A stretch of DNA of 64,000 nt, taken from assembly GCF_037190085.1 (NCBI RefSeq), contig NZ_JBBCJO010000004.1, positions 124,001-188,000 of the forward strand, read 5' to 3'. The notes beneath the pieces are model-generated. The model was not told the origin of the DNA and did not search any database. It saw nothing but the letters and a program-made list of their open reading frames with translations. A program made the translations under genes and the position numbers. Positions 49,588-58,650 of this stretch are shown piece by piece (positions within the stretch are counted from its first letter, which is position 1; each line of letters starts with the position of its first letter). The stretch is from Gemmatimonas aurantiaca. Lineage in GTDB: Bacteria > Gemmatimonadota > Gemmatimonadetes > Gemmatimonadales > Gemmatimonadaceae.

Positions 49588-49644
49588 GGCCGCATAAGAA
49601 AGCCCCGGGTAGCGGCGCTGACAACGCGGACGCAGCTTGGCGGC

Positions 49645-50373
49645 ATGGACCTCCCTGTCCGCATTCGTCTCCGCACTTGTCGCCCCATTCGTCTGGGCCT
49701 GCTCCTGCTCGCCCTGCCCCTCCTGTCCACGCACGCACAATCCGTGTCCGCGGCCGACTTTGCCAACCTCGCGCGCTATCAGGAGGACAATGCGCGCCTG
49801 AGTGCACCGCGTCGTGGTGAGCAGCGGGTGGTGTTCATGGGCAACTCCATCACCGAAGGGTGGGCGAAGTACTTCCCCGCGATGTTTCCCGGCAAGGCGT
49901 ACATCGGGCGTGGCATCAGCGGGCAGACCACACCGCAGATGCTGCTGCGCTTCCGGCAGGACGTGATCGCCCTCGCGCCTTCGGTCGTGGTGATTCTCGC
50001 CGGCACGAACGACATCGCCGGCAACACCGGCCCCGCCACGCTCGAAATGATCGAGGACAACATCGCCTCGATGGCGGATCTGGCGAAGGCCAACCGTGTC
50101 CGCGTCGTGTTGTGCTCAGTGCTGCCCGTGTACGACTACCGCTGGAAACCGGGCATCGAACCGGCGCCCAAGATCGTGGCACTCAATCGCTGGATCAGGG
50201 AATACGCTGCCTCACACGGCCATGAGTACGTGGACTTCCACACCCCCATGGCCGATGCCCGGCAGGGGCTGCGCGCCGACTACGGCAGCGACGGCGTTCA
50301 TCCCAACGAAGCGGGATACAATGTGATGGCGCCGCTCGTGGAGGCCGGCATCAGGAAGGCGCTACGGCGCTGA
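49645..50373 (+). CDS. secreted SGNH/GDSL hydrolase
   Basis: A 242-residue protein with signal peptide (IRLGLLLLALPLLSTHAQ). The SGNH blocks are all present: block I VVFMGNSITEGW (nucleophile Ser), block II Gly in YIGRGISGQTT, block III VVILAGTNDIAGN (Asn), block V SDGVHPNEAGYN (Asp and His). Such enzymes deacylate or de-acetylate lipids and polysaccharides. It is divergent from the acyltransferase gene, only 57 bp away. Confidence 0.93.
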   Translation: MDLPVRIRLRTCRPIRLGLLLLALPLLSTHAQSVSAADFANLARYQEDNARLSAPRRGEQRVVFMGNSITEGWAKYFPAMFPGKAYIGRGISGQTTPQMLLRFRQDVIALAPSVVVILAGTNDIAGNTGPATLEMIEDNIASMADLAKANRVRVVLCSVLPVYDYRWKPGIEPAPKIVALNRWIREYAASHGHEYVDFHTPMADARQGLRADYGSDGVHPNEAGYNVMAPLVEAGIRKALRR

Positions 50374-50400
50374 CGGTGGCAGCAATTCCCGCTGCCACCG
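50374..50400. terminator. bidirectional hairpin terminator
   Basis: CGGTGGCAGC (50374-50383) and GCTGCCACCG (50391-50400) form a perfect 10-bp stem with a 7-nt loop directly after the SGNH hydrolase stop and 14 bp before the stop of the convergent M28 peptidase. Confidence 0.7.
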
Positions 50401-50413
50401 CCACTCGCCACTG

Positions 50414-51847
50414 CTATCGCGGAAACGCCACCATGCTCTCCTGCCCGTTCCGCCCCACCGTCGCAACACCGAAGAAGTAGTTGTCGATGATGACGTTCTG
50501 CACGGTGAAATCGGTCACGTTCCCCACGAAGCGCGAACGCGTCCAGTTCACTTCGCTCGGCTTGCGCCAGTACACGCGATAACCGATCACGTCGGGCGAG
50601 GGAGACGGTTTCCAGCGCAAGCGTGCCGAGGCCTGCACGGCCCCGCTGATGGTCACCGAATCGGGCGTGGCGGGCGCCCAGGCCAGCGACAGCAGCGTGG
50701 CCGCGTCGAGCGCCGTCATCTTCGCGGCGTAGTCGAAGTCCACGCCTTCCAGCACATCGCCGTACTTGATCCCCTTCTCGGTGCGCAGATCCTGATGCTG
50801 CCGGGTGTAGTCCTCGTGCGCCTCCATGAGACGCACCGCGGCGGCACCGAGATTGAAGAACGGCGTGTGATGTCCCCCGCGCCCGTAGCGATCGAGACGA
50901 TAGATGATCTCCACGTCGAGATTGGGGAAATAGCGGTCGGCCACCATGTCGATGTAGCGCGCCAACTGACGGGATGGCGTATCGAGCTCACCACCGTTCG
51001 TGAGAATGCGACGCAGCTCGGCGGGCGTGGTGGTCGCCGGCAGGCCGGGGGCGAACACACGGGCTTTGGTGTTCTCGTACACCCCATCGATGCCCCGGGT
51101 ATTGCCCACCATGTCGTTGTTGATCACCGCATCGATGCGCCAGCCCTCGGCCTTGGCCACCTTCGCCACGATCTCGCCGCCGAACAGCCCCTGCTCTTCC
51201 GCCGACAGCGCCACGAACGCCACCGACGCATTCGGACGATGTTTCGACAGCAGGCGCGCGGCTTCGAGAATGGCCGCGATCCCCGATGCATTGTCGTTGG
51301 CGCCAGGCGAGTCGGACGTGGCGTTCATGACATCCGTCACGCGCGAATCGATATCCCCGGTGTGCACGACATACCGGTTCGGTTCCGTGCGACCGCGCAG
51401 CACGGCCACCACGTTGACGATGTTCACGTCCTGCTTGATGCGACCATTCGGGTCGCCCTTCCAGATGTCCGCGATGTAGCGCACCTCGAGACACCCACCG
51501 CAGTCCTTCGAGATCTTCTGGAACTCCGAGAAGATCCAGCGCCGGGCCGCACCGATTCCGCGAGTGGCCGACGTGGTATCGGAGAGCGTATGCCGCGTGC
51601 CGAAGTTCACCAGTGTGCGGATGTCCTGCTCCACGCGGGCCGCGGACGCCGCGGCCACGAGATCGTGGATGCGCGGGTCCTCGTTCGACGGAACAGGTGT
51701 CGGCGCGGCCTGGGCGGCGAGCCGGGCGGGAACCGGAGCGGCGGCCAGTGCGAGCAGGGTCGCGGGCAGCAGCGTGGGCAGCAGTGCCGCGGACGGCGCC
51801 TTTCTGCTCACGGTCAGGAAGGGGAGAGTCGGCTTGAAGCGGAACAT
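50414..51847 (-). CDS. secreted M28-family aminopeptidase with C-terminal Fn3-like domain
   Basis: A 477-residue protein with signal region (LLPTLLPATLLALAAAPVPARL). The M28 domain carries the di-zinc site: His/Asp in YVVHTGDIDSR, bridging Asp in DSPGANDNASGIAA, catalytic and ligand Glu in LSAEEQGLFGG, Asp in VINNDMVGNT, and His in GRGGHHTPFF. The last about 100 residues (SVTISGAVQASARLRWKPSP; DVIGYRVYWRKPSEVNW) look like a fibronectin-III-type beta domain. It releases amino acids or dipeptides outside the cytoplasm. It is divergent from the ECF sigma gene. Confidence 0.92.
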   Translation of the reverse strand: MFRFKPTLPFLTVSRKAPSAALLPTLLPATLLALAAAPVPARLAAQAAPTPVPSNEDPRIHDLVAAASAARVEQDIRTLVNFGTRHTLSDTTSATRGIGAARRWIFSEFQKISKDCGGCLEVRYIADIWKGDPNGRIKQDVNIVNVVAVLRGRTEPNRYVVHTGDIDSRVTDVMNATSDSPGANDNASGIAAILEAARLLSKHRPNASVAFVALSAEEQGLFGGEIVAKVAKAEGWRIDAVINNDMVGNTRGIDGVYENTKARVFAPGLPATTTPAELRRILTNGGELDTPSRQLARYIDMVADRYFPNLDVEIIYRLDRYGRGGHHTPFFNLGAAAVRLMEAHEDYTRQHQDLRTEKGIKYGDVLEGVDFDYAAKMTALDAATLLSLAWAPATPDSVTISGAVQASARLRWKPSPSPDVIGYRVYWRKPSEVNWTRSRFVGNVTDFTVQNVIIDNYFFGVATVGRNGQESMVAFPR

Positions 51848-51917
51848 GAGGCGGGGGGGCTGGTAGGGAGAAGTCGCCTCCCCATCTTATCGCGCGGTCC
51901 CGCTGTGCGCGCCCCTT

Positions 51918-52529
51918 GTGACGTTCCGGTCGTTGGCCGAGTTATCGAGCGTGCCTGAAAGCTTCCTTTCCGCCGGCAACGAACCCCTTTCCGACGCCGT
52001 CCTCGTGCAGCAGGTGCTCACGGGGCGTGTGGAGGTATTTGCTTCGCTGGTGGACCGTCATCATGCGCACTGTCTGCGTGTGGCCACCCATTTGCTCGGC
52101 AACGCGGATGATGCCGACGATGTGGTGCAGGAAGCGTTCGTGCGCGCCTACCGTCATCTGGGCCGGTATCGCGAGCGCGACCGGTTCGTGGCCTGGCTGC
52201 TGCGGATCGTCGTGAATCAGTGCCGGACGCGTGTGGCACGCGAGGCGCGCTACACGGCGCTGGATCCCGAGCTGCGTCGCGGCACGATGACCGCGGAGAT
52301 GATCACGTCACCGGACGATGGGCCTTTCGACCGGCGACAGGAGTTGGCCCAGGCACTCGCCCAGCTCGCGCCCGATCAGCGGGAAGCCATCGTCCTGCGC
52401 TTCGGTGAAGAGCTGTCGTACGAAGAAATGGCCGCGGTCACCGGCGCCGGCGTGTCGGCGCTCAAGATGCGGGTACAACGTGCCTGCACCCGTCTCAGGA
52501 CCCTGCTTTCGGAGCCCCTGTCTCCATGA
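51918..52529 (+). CDS. ECF-type RNA polymerase sigma factor
   Basis: A 203-residue protein with region 2 (ASLVDRHHAHCLRVATHLLG, DADDVVQEAFVRAYRHL, RFVAWLLRIVVNQCRTRVA) and region 4 (LAQLAPDQREAIVLRFGEEL-SYEEMAAVTGAGVSALKMRVQR). The start is GTG 51918; GTG 51951 is also possible. The stop overlaps the next gene's ATG (ATGA), and that neighbour has the layout of a membrane anti-sigma factor, so the pair should respond to an envelope signal. No ECF subgroup is assigned. Confidence 0.92.
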   Translation: MTFRSLAELSSVPESFLSAGNEPLSDAVLVQQVLTGRVEVFASLVDRHHAHCLRVATHLLGNADDADDVVQEAFVRAYRHLGRYRERDRFVAWLLRIVVNQCRTRVAREARYTALDPELRRGTMTAEMITSPDDGPFDRRQELAQALAQLAPDQREAIVLRFGEELSYEEMAAVTGAGVSALKMRVQRACTRLRTLLSEPLSP

Positions 52530-53179
52530 TCTCCACGAATCGTTTTCCGTCCGACATGCCCGGAGACGATCTCCCGGGAGACACGACTCCTTCGGCGTGG
52601 ATGGTGGACACGTTGCGCATGCTCCCAGGCGATGGCGACACCGTCCAGTTGCTCGAGGCACGCGCACGGATCATGACCCGTGTACGCGCGCTGCCCACAC
52701 CGCGTCGGCTGGTGGCGCCGATGCCGTTGGCACGCTGGCGACGCCGCGGCACGCTGTCGGGGATGGGCGGCGTCGTGCTCACGGCCGTGCTCGCGCTCAT
52801 GCTGACCGTGCACGAGGGCGAGCATCTCACCCTCGCTTCGCGTGTGCATGCCACCGCCCTCGTACTCGGTGATTCCGCCGTCCCGATCTCCACGGCCGAC
52901 GCCGGACACCCGCGCGGAGAAGCCGGCACACCGGGCGCCCGGCAGGGACGCAGCCGGTGGCTCGACACCATGCGGGTGGTCGAACTCGTGGTGCGCGGCT
53001 CGGGATTACGTGAGGTCGCGTTGCGTCAGACCGCCGCGGTGCGTGCGGTGGCATTGGCCCGGATTTCCGCCACCGAATGGCGCGCCCGGGCTCTCGTTCC
53101 CCGTGATGCCGTCGATGTGACCGTCATCGTGAATGACGTGGCACTCGCTCCCACTCCGGTGGCGTCTCCTCCCCGCTGA
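52526..53179 (+). CDS. putative single-pass anti-sigma factor
   Basis: A 217-residue protein: a cytoplasmic N-terminal part of about 80 residues (SAWMVDTLRMLPGDGDTVQL LEARARIMTRV), one transmembrane helix (GMGGVVLTAVLALMLTV, about 82-98) and a periplasmic remainder with Thr/Val-rich beta pattern (DTMRVVELVVRGSGLREVAL). The zinc-binding H-x3-C-x2-C of classic ZAS anti-sigma factors is missing, so the assignment rests on topology and on the 4-nt overlap with the ECF gene. Two bases later the glycosyltransferase gene begins. Confidence 0.6.
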   Translation: MISTNRFPSDMPGDDLPGDTTPSAWMVDTLRMLPGDGDTVQLLEARARIMTRVRALPTPRRLVAPMPLARWRRRGTLSGMGGVVLTAVLALMLTVHEGEHLTLASRVHATALVLGDSAVPISTADAGHPRGEAGTPGARQGRSRWLDTMRVVELVVRGSGLREVALRQTAAVRAVALARISATEWRARALVPRDAVDVTVIVNDVALAPTPVASPPR

Positions 53180-53181
53180 CC

Positions 53182-55599
53182 ATGACCGACAATTCGATGC
53201 AGCAACCCCAACGGCGTTTCCTTTCTTCGCCGCTGGCCGCGGGAGCGCGTGCCGTGCCGTACGCCGGACTCTGCGCCCTGATCGTGATCCTGGCGGGGTT
53301 CGTCGATCTCTGGTTCGGTGGCACCGATCTCGCCTCGGTGCTGCTCGTGCTGGGTTATGTGGTGGCCGTCCCCTGGGCCATCTGGTTTTCCGGTCATCAT
53401 GTGGGAGCCGCAGGGTCGTCACGCACGGGGATACCAGCCACACCAGCGATACCTGACGATGAACCTGCACCGTACCGTGTTGCCGCGATCGTCGGTGTCA
53501 TGGTGCTCGCGTTGTACGTCGTCTCGCTGGCGCCCACGACGGCCATGTGGGATGCCAGTGAATACATCGCCGCCGCCAAGGTGCTCGGCATCCCGCATCC
53601 GCCGGGCAATCCGTTGTTCGTGCTCATCGCCCATGCGTTTGCATTGTTGCCCGTGCCGCTGTCGTACGCCGGGCGCATCAATCTCCTTGCCGCCACCACG
53701 AGCGCCATCAGCGCGGCGCTCTGGTTTCTCGTCACCTGGCGGGCATTGCGTGGCTGGCGCATGCCCACGGTCCCGCGACGTGTCACGTCGGGCGCGGCAG
53801 CGCTGCTGGGCGCCACCTGCTTCACGGTGTGGAATCAGAGCGTGGTGAACGAGAAGGTGTACACCGTGGCCATGCTCGGTCTCGCCGCTTCCGCGTGGTG
53901 TGCCCTGCAATGGCATGACAGTCCGGCCCACTCGCGCCGCTCCACGAGCTGGCTGCTGCTCTTCGTGTACCTCTGCGCGCTCGGCTACACCAACCATCCA
54001 GCGGGTTTCCTGCCGCTGCCCGCCTTCGGTGTGTACGTGCTCTGGCGTCGCGCGTCCACGCTGCTGCAGTGGCGCGTGCTGATGGCAGCGGCGGGTGTCA
54101 TGATCCTGGGCCTCTCGGTCTTTCTCTATCAGCCCATTCGCGCCGCACATCATCCGGCCATGAATGTGGGGGAACCCACGGCCTGCGTGGGAGCGCCGGA
54201 ACTGGCGTGCACCTTCAGCGCCGAGACGTATGCCAAGGTCATGGCCAACGTGAGTCGCGAGCAGTACGGAGGTCATCGCGTGATGGAGCGTCAGGCGCCG
54301 CTGTCCGCGCAGTTCGGCATGTGGTGGCAGTACTTCGAGTGGCAGATGGTGCGCGACGCCGCACGAACGCTCCCCACACTGCAGCGCGCCCTGGCGATCA
54401 TGGCGCTCGGCCTCGGGCTCTTCGGCGGATGGATGCACTTCCGGCGCGATCGTGGATCGTTTGCGTTCTTCGGCCCGCTGGTGTTCACCCTCACGCCGGC
54501 GCTGGTCGTGTATCTCAATTTCAGATACGGTGCCACCCAGGCACCGGAACTGGGCGATGCGGTCAATCGTGAAGTGCGCGATCGCGACTACTTCTTTCTC
54601 TGGAGTTTCGCCACGTGGAGCGTGTGGGTGGCGCTCGGTCTGGGATCACTGTGGCAATCCCTGGCGCTGCGGCTGACCCAGCGGCTGGCGCCACACCTCG
54701 CCTCCCGTGATCACACGCCGACGGACCATCGCCCGCTGGTATCGTCCTCGGCATCATCCTCGGCATCCTCCCCCGTGTCCTCATCGACGGCATCGTCGAT
54801 GGGGAACACGCGCGCCTGGCTCCTCACCTCGGCAGTGATGGCGGTAGCACTCATCCCGCTGATCGGCAACGCCGGCGCGGCGCCCCGTCGCGGACAGACG
54901 TTCACGGCACTCTGGGCGCGGGATCTGCTGGAGTCGGTGTCTCCCAACGGCATTCTGATCACCAGCGGTGACAACGACTCGTTCCCGGTGTGGTACGCGC
55001 AACTGGTGGAAGGGGTGCGTCCCGATGTGGTGCTGGCCATCACGCCGTATCTCAATGCCGACTGGTACGCCCATCATCTCGTGCCCGATGTGGAGCAGAT
55101 TCCGCCGTACGTGGAGCTGCGCGAGCCGGCCGTGTTCGAACACGGCACCATTCACGCCGTGGTGCCGGCGGGACTGCATCTGCGCGATCAGCTCGTCGTG
55201 CTGCAGATCATCAAGAACGAGTTTCCGAAACGACCGATTCATTTTTCGGTGGGCGGTTATCCCGGAGCCATCGGTCTCGATCGGTATGTGGTGGGACACG
55301 GCCTGACACAGCGTCTGCTCGAGCACCCGGCGGCGGAGAATCCCGCCTTTCTGCCGGTTGGCAACCAGTATATCGATCCGGTGGTGAGCGACTCGCTCTG
55401 GAATACCTACCGGGCACCGGCCGCGCTGCTGTCGCAGGGCCAGTGGATCGACGAACCATCCGTGTCCATTCCGTATGCCTATGCGTACACGGGACAACTC
55501 ACCGGGTACGTGCGCATCGCGCGCGGCGATTCACTGGCGGGCGAACGATTGCTGCGGCAGACGGATTCCATCGCCAGGGCGATCGGGATTGTGCGGTAA
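53182..55599 (+). CDS. DUF2723 (GT117-like) protein O-mannosyltransferase-type membrane protein
   Basis: A 805-residue polytopic membrane protein. The DUF2723 core begins VVSLAPTTAMWDASEYIAAA KVLGIPHPPGNPLFVLIAHA, with the Asp/Glu expected at the active site of GT-C glycosyltransferases, then about ten further hydrophobic helices. A Ser/Ala-rich linker (VSSSASSSASSPVSSS) precedes a soluble C-terminal part with GILITSGDNDSFPVWYAQLV and PDVVLAITPYLNADWY. These proteins are proposed to glycosylate exported proteins using lipid-linked sugar. It is the third gene of the ECF/anti-sigma operon, so its level is probably set by that sigma factor. Confidence 0.85.
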   Translation: MTDNSMQQPQRRFLSSPLAAGARAVPYAGLCALIVILAGFVDLWFGGTDLASVLLVLGYVVAVPWAIWFSGHHVGAAGSSRTGIPATPAIPDDEPAPYRVAAIVGVMVLALYVVSLAPTTAMWDASEYIAAAKVLGIPHPPGNPLFVLIAHAFALLPVPLSYAGRINLLAATTSAISAALWFLVTWRALRGWRMPTVPRRVTSGAAALLGATCFTVWNQSVVNEKVYTVAMLGLAASAWCALQWHDSPAHSRRSTSWLLLFVYLCALGYTNHPAGFLPLPAFGVYVLWRRASTLLQWRVLMAAAGVMILGLSVFLYQPIRAAHHPAMNVGEPTACVGAPELACTFSAETYAKVMANVSREQYGGHRVMERQAPLSAQFGMWWQYFEWQMVRDAARTLPTLQRALAIMALGLGLFGGWMHFRRDRGSFAFFGPLVFTLTPALVVYLNFRYGATQAPELGDAVNREVRDRDYFFLWSFATWSVWVALGLGSLWQSLALRLTQRLAPHLASRDHTPTDHRPLVSSSASSSASSPVSSSTASSMGNTRAWLLTSAVMAVALIPLIGNAGAAPRRGQTFTALWARDLLESVSPNGILITSGDNDSFPVWYAQLVEGVRPDVVLAITPYLNADWYAHHLVPDVEQIPPYVELREPAVFEHGTIHAVVPAGLHLRDQLVVLQIIKNEFPKRPIHFSVGGYPGAIGLDRYVVGHGLTQRLLEHPAAENPAFLPVGNQYIDPVVSDSLWNTYRAPAALLSQGQWIDEPSVSIPYAYAYTGQLTGYVRIARGDSLAGERLLRQTDSIARAIGIVR

Positions 55600-55715
55600 C
55601 CATGCGACACCCAGGCCACGACCAGTCGGCAGCCAGTCGGCAGCCCGTCGATAGCCCCGTGATGGTTACGTGGTGTTTCGGCAACGACTCCGGATGACAC
55701 CGTGCAATCCCTGTG

Positions 55716-56534
55716 TCACGGAATGGCCTGAACCGTGTGCCGATAGGTGCCGTTCGGCTGCAGGGCAAAACCGATCTCGCGCACGGGGGTGAGCAGATTG
55801 AGCGTGGCGCCATCGGGTCCGAAAAACACGATGTTGTCTCCTTCCTGGTCCTGCATGCTGACGGCCGAACCGGCGCGCGCGCTCGAGACCCAGATGGCCT
55901 GATAGCCCGGCAGAAAGTCCCGCACCACCTGCGCCATGGCCCGCGGCAGACTGTGATCGTGACTGGCGAGATACGCTTCACGCGGTGTGGTGTAGCGGGC
56001 ACCGGTGAGCGCCTTCTTCACGCGCGGATCGGAACCGATGGCCCGGAGCAGAGAACGCCCCGCATTGCTGCTCAACGAGAGATCGGCAATCTGCGTGGCC
56101 ACCGGGAACGTGTATTCGAAGATCCGCTTGGTGGCCAGCATGGCCGGAAACGTCGTGCTGGTGAGCGTGGTGGGTTGTCCATCGAGTTGTCGCTGCACGT
56201 CCAGATCGAGAGTCGTCTGGAAGGCATAGAACGTCAGCTCTCCCAGCAGCGCATCGTTCATTCCCAACGACGTGTACACCCCGCCCGCGCCGGGTTTTCC
56301 CTTTGCAGCGGAAACCGATGACGCAGGACGCGGTCCCGTCCATCGGTACTCGTCGTTGACGCTGCTCCTGTACACGGTGCGATACTTGTCGGCGCCGGCA
56401 CGTCCCTTGTCCACCGCGCCGCCGCTGCGATACACCCGGGAAGCTCCCGGAACCGTCCGTGACGATATCGTCGAAAGCAGATCGCGCATGCGCAGGTACA
56501 CGGCTTCGTAGACGTCGGGATGTTTGATGGGCAC
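55716..56534 (-). CDS. RES-domain-like protein
   Basis: A 272-residue protein. GASRVYRSGGAVDKG opens the domain; GGVYTSLGMNDALLGELTFY and the later SHDHSLPRAMAQVVRDFLPG-YQAIWVSSARAG with NIVFFGPDG follow the RES pattern R ... G-G-x-Y-T-S ... E ... S-A-R-x-G ... V-F-F. RES toxins degrade NAD+ and are usually paired with a Xre-Tse antitoxin, but none is adjacent. GTG 56534 was chosen because GGAAGGAAG lies about 9 nt upstream; the longer ATG-initiated frame runs into the divergent promoter. A non-toxic relative is quite possible. Confidence 0.5.
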   Translation of the reverse strand: MPIKHPDVYEAVYLRMRDLLSTISSRTVPGASRVYRSGGAVDKGRAGADKYRTVYRSSVNDEYRWTGPRPASSVSAAKGKPGAGGVYTSLGMNDALLGELTFYAFQTTLDLDVQRQLDGQPTTLTSTTFPAMLATKRIFEYTFPVATQIADLSLSSNAGRSLLRAIGSDPRVKKALTGARYTTPREAYLASHDHSLPRAMAQVVRDFLPGYQAIWVSSARAGSAVSMQDQEGDNIVFFGPDGATLNLLTPVREIGFALQPNGTYRHTVQAIP

Positions 56535-56699
56535 GATGCGAGCTTCCTTCCGGGGGTATCGACGGGGTGTCTGCGGGGTGTCGACGAGTGTCTCGCCAAT
56601 CTCTGGCGAAGGCAATCCATCGGCACCCATCTTTGCAGGCCGGTCACGGATGTCCACTGTGACCGGACGCACATTCGCCGCCTTTCACCGGTCCCGCCC

Positions 56700-57743
56700 A
56701 TGCCCCCTCTCTCTGGTGTCTTCCGGCCCACAGCGCCTCTGATTGCCGCCGCGCTGCTGGCGTCTCTGCTGATATCCCCGCTGACTCCGTCTCACACCCG
56801 CGCGCAGCCGCCGGGCCTCCGTGGCACCCTGGTGGTGACCAACAAGACGCCCGGCACCGCCACCATCATCGACGTGGCATCGAAGCGCATCCTGGCCACG
56901 CTGCCCACCGGCCATGGTCCGCACGAAATCGTGCTCACGCGCGATGGACGCACGGCCATCGTCTCCGACTACGGCACCGGCCCCGCCCCGGGCGGCACGC
57001 TCACGTTCATCGACGTGCCTGGCAAACGTGTCACGCGCACCGTGTCGCTCGGCGAATACAAACGCCCCCACGGACTCGTGCTGATGCCCGGGGACTCCAT
57101 CGTGGCCGTCACCTCCGAAGCCAATCGTGCGCTGCTGCTGGTGCGCGTGGCCAATGGGGAGATCGCCAGAGTCATTCCCACCGCGCAGAACGGGTCCCAC
57201 ATGGTGGGCATCACCGCCGATGGCACACGCGGCTGGACCGGCAACATCGGCAGCAACACCGTCTCCGAACTCGATCTCGTTGCCGGTCGGTCGCTGCGCA
57301 CCATCGCCGTGCCCGCGCAACCGGAAGCCATCAACGTCACGCCGGATGGCAACGAAGTGTGGGTGGGTAGCAATGCCACCGGCCGCGTGAGCGTGGTCGA
57401 TACAAAAACCGGCGCCGTGACCACGGCGGCCGAAGGTTTCGGCTGGCCGTATCGTGTGTTGTACTCGCCAGACAATCGTCTCGTGCTGATGCCCGATCTG
57501 CGCAAGGAAGAACTGCGTTTCATCGATCGCGCTTCGCGCAGGGAACTCGGCCGTCTCCCGCTGCCGGGCAAGGCGCCCCAGGGCATCATCTTCGCGCCCG
57601 ATGGCAGGCACGTCTTTCTGTCGTTCAGTCAGGCCGCAGCGGTGGCCGTCATCGATGTGGCCACACGACAGATCGTCGGCGAGATCGGCGCCGGTGACAC
57701 ACCCGATGGCGTCGTCTACACACCCACCGTCGTCACGCCCTGA
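56700..57743 (+). CDS. exported YVTN-type beta-propeller protein
   Basis: A 347-residue protein with signal peptide (LIAAALLASLLISPLTPSHT RAQ). Blades: TIIDVASKRILATLPTGHGP-HEIVLTRDG, FIDVPGKRVTRTVSLGEYKR-PHGLVL, VNGEI-like RVANGEIARVIPT, ELDLVAGRSLRTIAVPAQPE, VVDTKTGAVTTAAEGFG-WPYRV, VIDVATRQIVGEIGAGDTPD-GVVY. It shares blade order and even the GFG-x-x-Y-R-V segment with the gene at 38104, so the two are paralogues. Role is probably extracellular binding or scaffolding. Confidence 0.86.
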   Translation: MPPLSGVFRPTAPLIAAALLASLLISPLTPSHTRAQPPGLRGTLVVTNKTPGTATIIDVASKRILATLPTGHGPHEIVLTRDGRTAIVSDYGTGPAPGGTLTFIDVPGKRVTRTVSLGEYKRPHGLVLMPGDSIVAVTSEANRALLLVRVANGEIARVIPTAQNGSHMVGITADGTRGWTGNIGSNTVSELDLVAGRSLRTIAVPAQPEAINVTPDGNEVWVGSNATGRVSVVDTKTGAVTTAAEGFGWPYRVLYSPDNRLVLMPDLRKEELRFIDRASRRELGRLPLPGKAPQGIIFAPDGRHVFLSFSQAAAVAVIDVATRQIVGEIGAGDTPDGVVYTPTVVTP

Positions 57744-57761
57744 CTGCCGACCGCACTCCAG

Positions 57762-58121
57762 CTACGCCAGCCACTCCTTGAACAGCTTCTCGTCGACGCC
57801 GACACACAGCTTGTTCTGCAGACGCACCAACGGCTGCTTCAGGAGATAGGGTTCGTCGGCGAGGATGCTGAGCCATCGCTCCTCGCCGTACATGGCCGTG
57901 CGCAATCCGAGTTCGGCAAACCGCTTCGACTCGCGGTCGAGAATGCCCTCCACGCCGAACTTCTGCGCGAATCGTTTGAGCTCGCCGAGTGATGCCGCCC
58001 GCTCGGCGAGATCGACAAAATGGGTTTTCACGCGACGTTCGGCGAAGAACCGCAACGCCTTGCGCGTGTCCGCGCTCTTTTTCGTTCCGAAGATCTGAAC
58101 CTGCAGGTCGGCCGGTGGCAT
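57762..58121 (-). CDS. ArsC/Spx-family protein lacking the redox cysteine
   Basis: A 119-residue thioredoxin-like protein of the ArsC/Spx/YffB family: LQVQIFGTKKSADTRKALRF FAERRVKTHFVDLAERAASL and LLKQPLVRLQNKLCVGVDEK LFKEWL. In arsenate reductase and Spx the first loop has C-x2-D/C with an active Cys after Y-G/T-x-x; here it reads TKKSAD, so that Cys is replaced by Ser or Ala. Arsenate reduction by the usual mechanism is therefore unlikely. A single Cys remains near the C-terminus. A regulatory or binding role is more probable. Confidence 0.85.
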   Translation of the reverse strand: MPPADLQVQIFGTKKSADTRKALRFFAERRVKTHFVDLAERAASLGELKRFAQKFGVEGILDRESKRFAELGLRTAMYGEERWLSILADEPYLLKQPLVRLQNKLCVGVDEKLFKEWLA

Positions 58122-58148
58122 GGCGGGAAATTAGCGGACGCCAGTCAC

Positions 58149-58568
58149 TCAGCGCAGCTCGACCCGCACCACGAGCTTGAGCCCCGACCACACCTCGTCC
58201 ACGGCACACACCTTCACGTCCACCCAGCCCATGGGCAGCGCCACCGCGCGCACGACGTCTTCGGTGATATCGGTGGGCACCTTGGAGGCTTTTTTCGGCC
58301 ACGACACCCAGACCATGGCGTCGGCGGATAGCACCTCGCGACAGGTGGTCAGCCGCGTGACCAGCTCGGCGCGCTCCGTCGTGAAGAGATGTACGATGCG
58401 GGTGGTCGCCGACGCTGTCCGGCCGAACGTCACGCCATCGGGCAACGGGGCGAGCAATTCGCGGTAGTGCTTCGGAGCACCGATGGCCACGACCCGATCA
58501 CCGGCCTTGATGCCGAGTTTGCGGGCGAGCGGGGTGCCGGAGTAGCCTGCGGTGGGCATGTCAGCCAT
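58149..58568 (-). CDS. DUF3052 family protein
   Basis: A 139-residue protein beginning TAGYSGTPLARKLGIKAGDR and continuing with LHLF-like IVHLFTTERAELVTRL, VWVSWPKKASKVPTDITEDV VRAVALPMGWVDVKVCAVDE-VWSGLKLVVR. The segments A-G-Y-S-G-T-P-L, V-S-W-P-K-K and W-S-G-L-K are hallmarks of DUF3052, a widespread small protein of unknown function. The start is either ATG 58568 or ATG 58559. The 5' end overlaps the remnant of a foreign gene, so its natural promoter may have been replaced. Confidence 0.85.
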   Translation of the reverse strand: MADMPTAGYSGTPLARKLGIKAGDRVVAIGAPKHYRELLAPLPDGVTFGRTASATTRIVHLFTTERAELVTRLTTCREVLSADAMVWVSWPKKASKVPTDITEDVVRAVALPMGWVDVKVCAVDEVWSGLKLVVRVELR

Positions 58569-58650
58569 GCTTCATCTCCATCAACTTGCCGAAGCCATTC
58601 ACTACGTCGTAAGTGACGGTCGCGGCCTGAGTTTGGAATTTGAGCTTCAT
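58561..58650 (-). pseudogene. 29-codon stub of a restriction-type gene start
   Basis: An ATG overlapping the DUF1016 stop (ATGA) opens MKLKFQTQAATVTYDVVNGF and stops after 29 codons. M-K-L-x-F-x-x-Q-x is the usual start of helicase-type restriction subunits found downstream of DUF1016 genes, so this looks like the 5' remnant of such a gene, cut where the foreign segment joins the chromosome (about 58570-58625). The match is short, so the identification is tentative. Confidence 0.4.
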
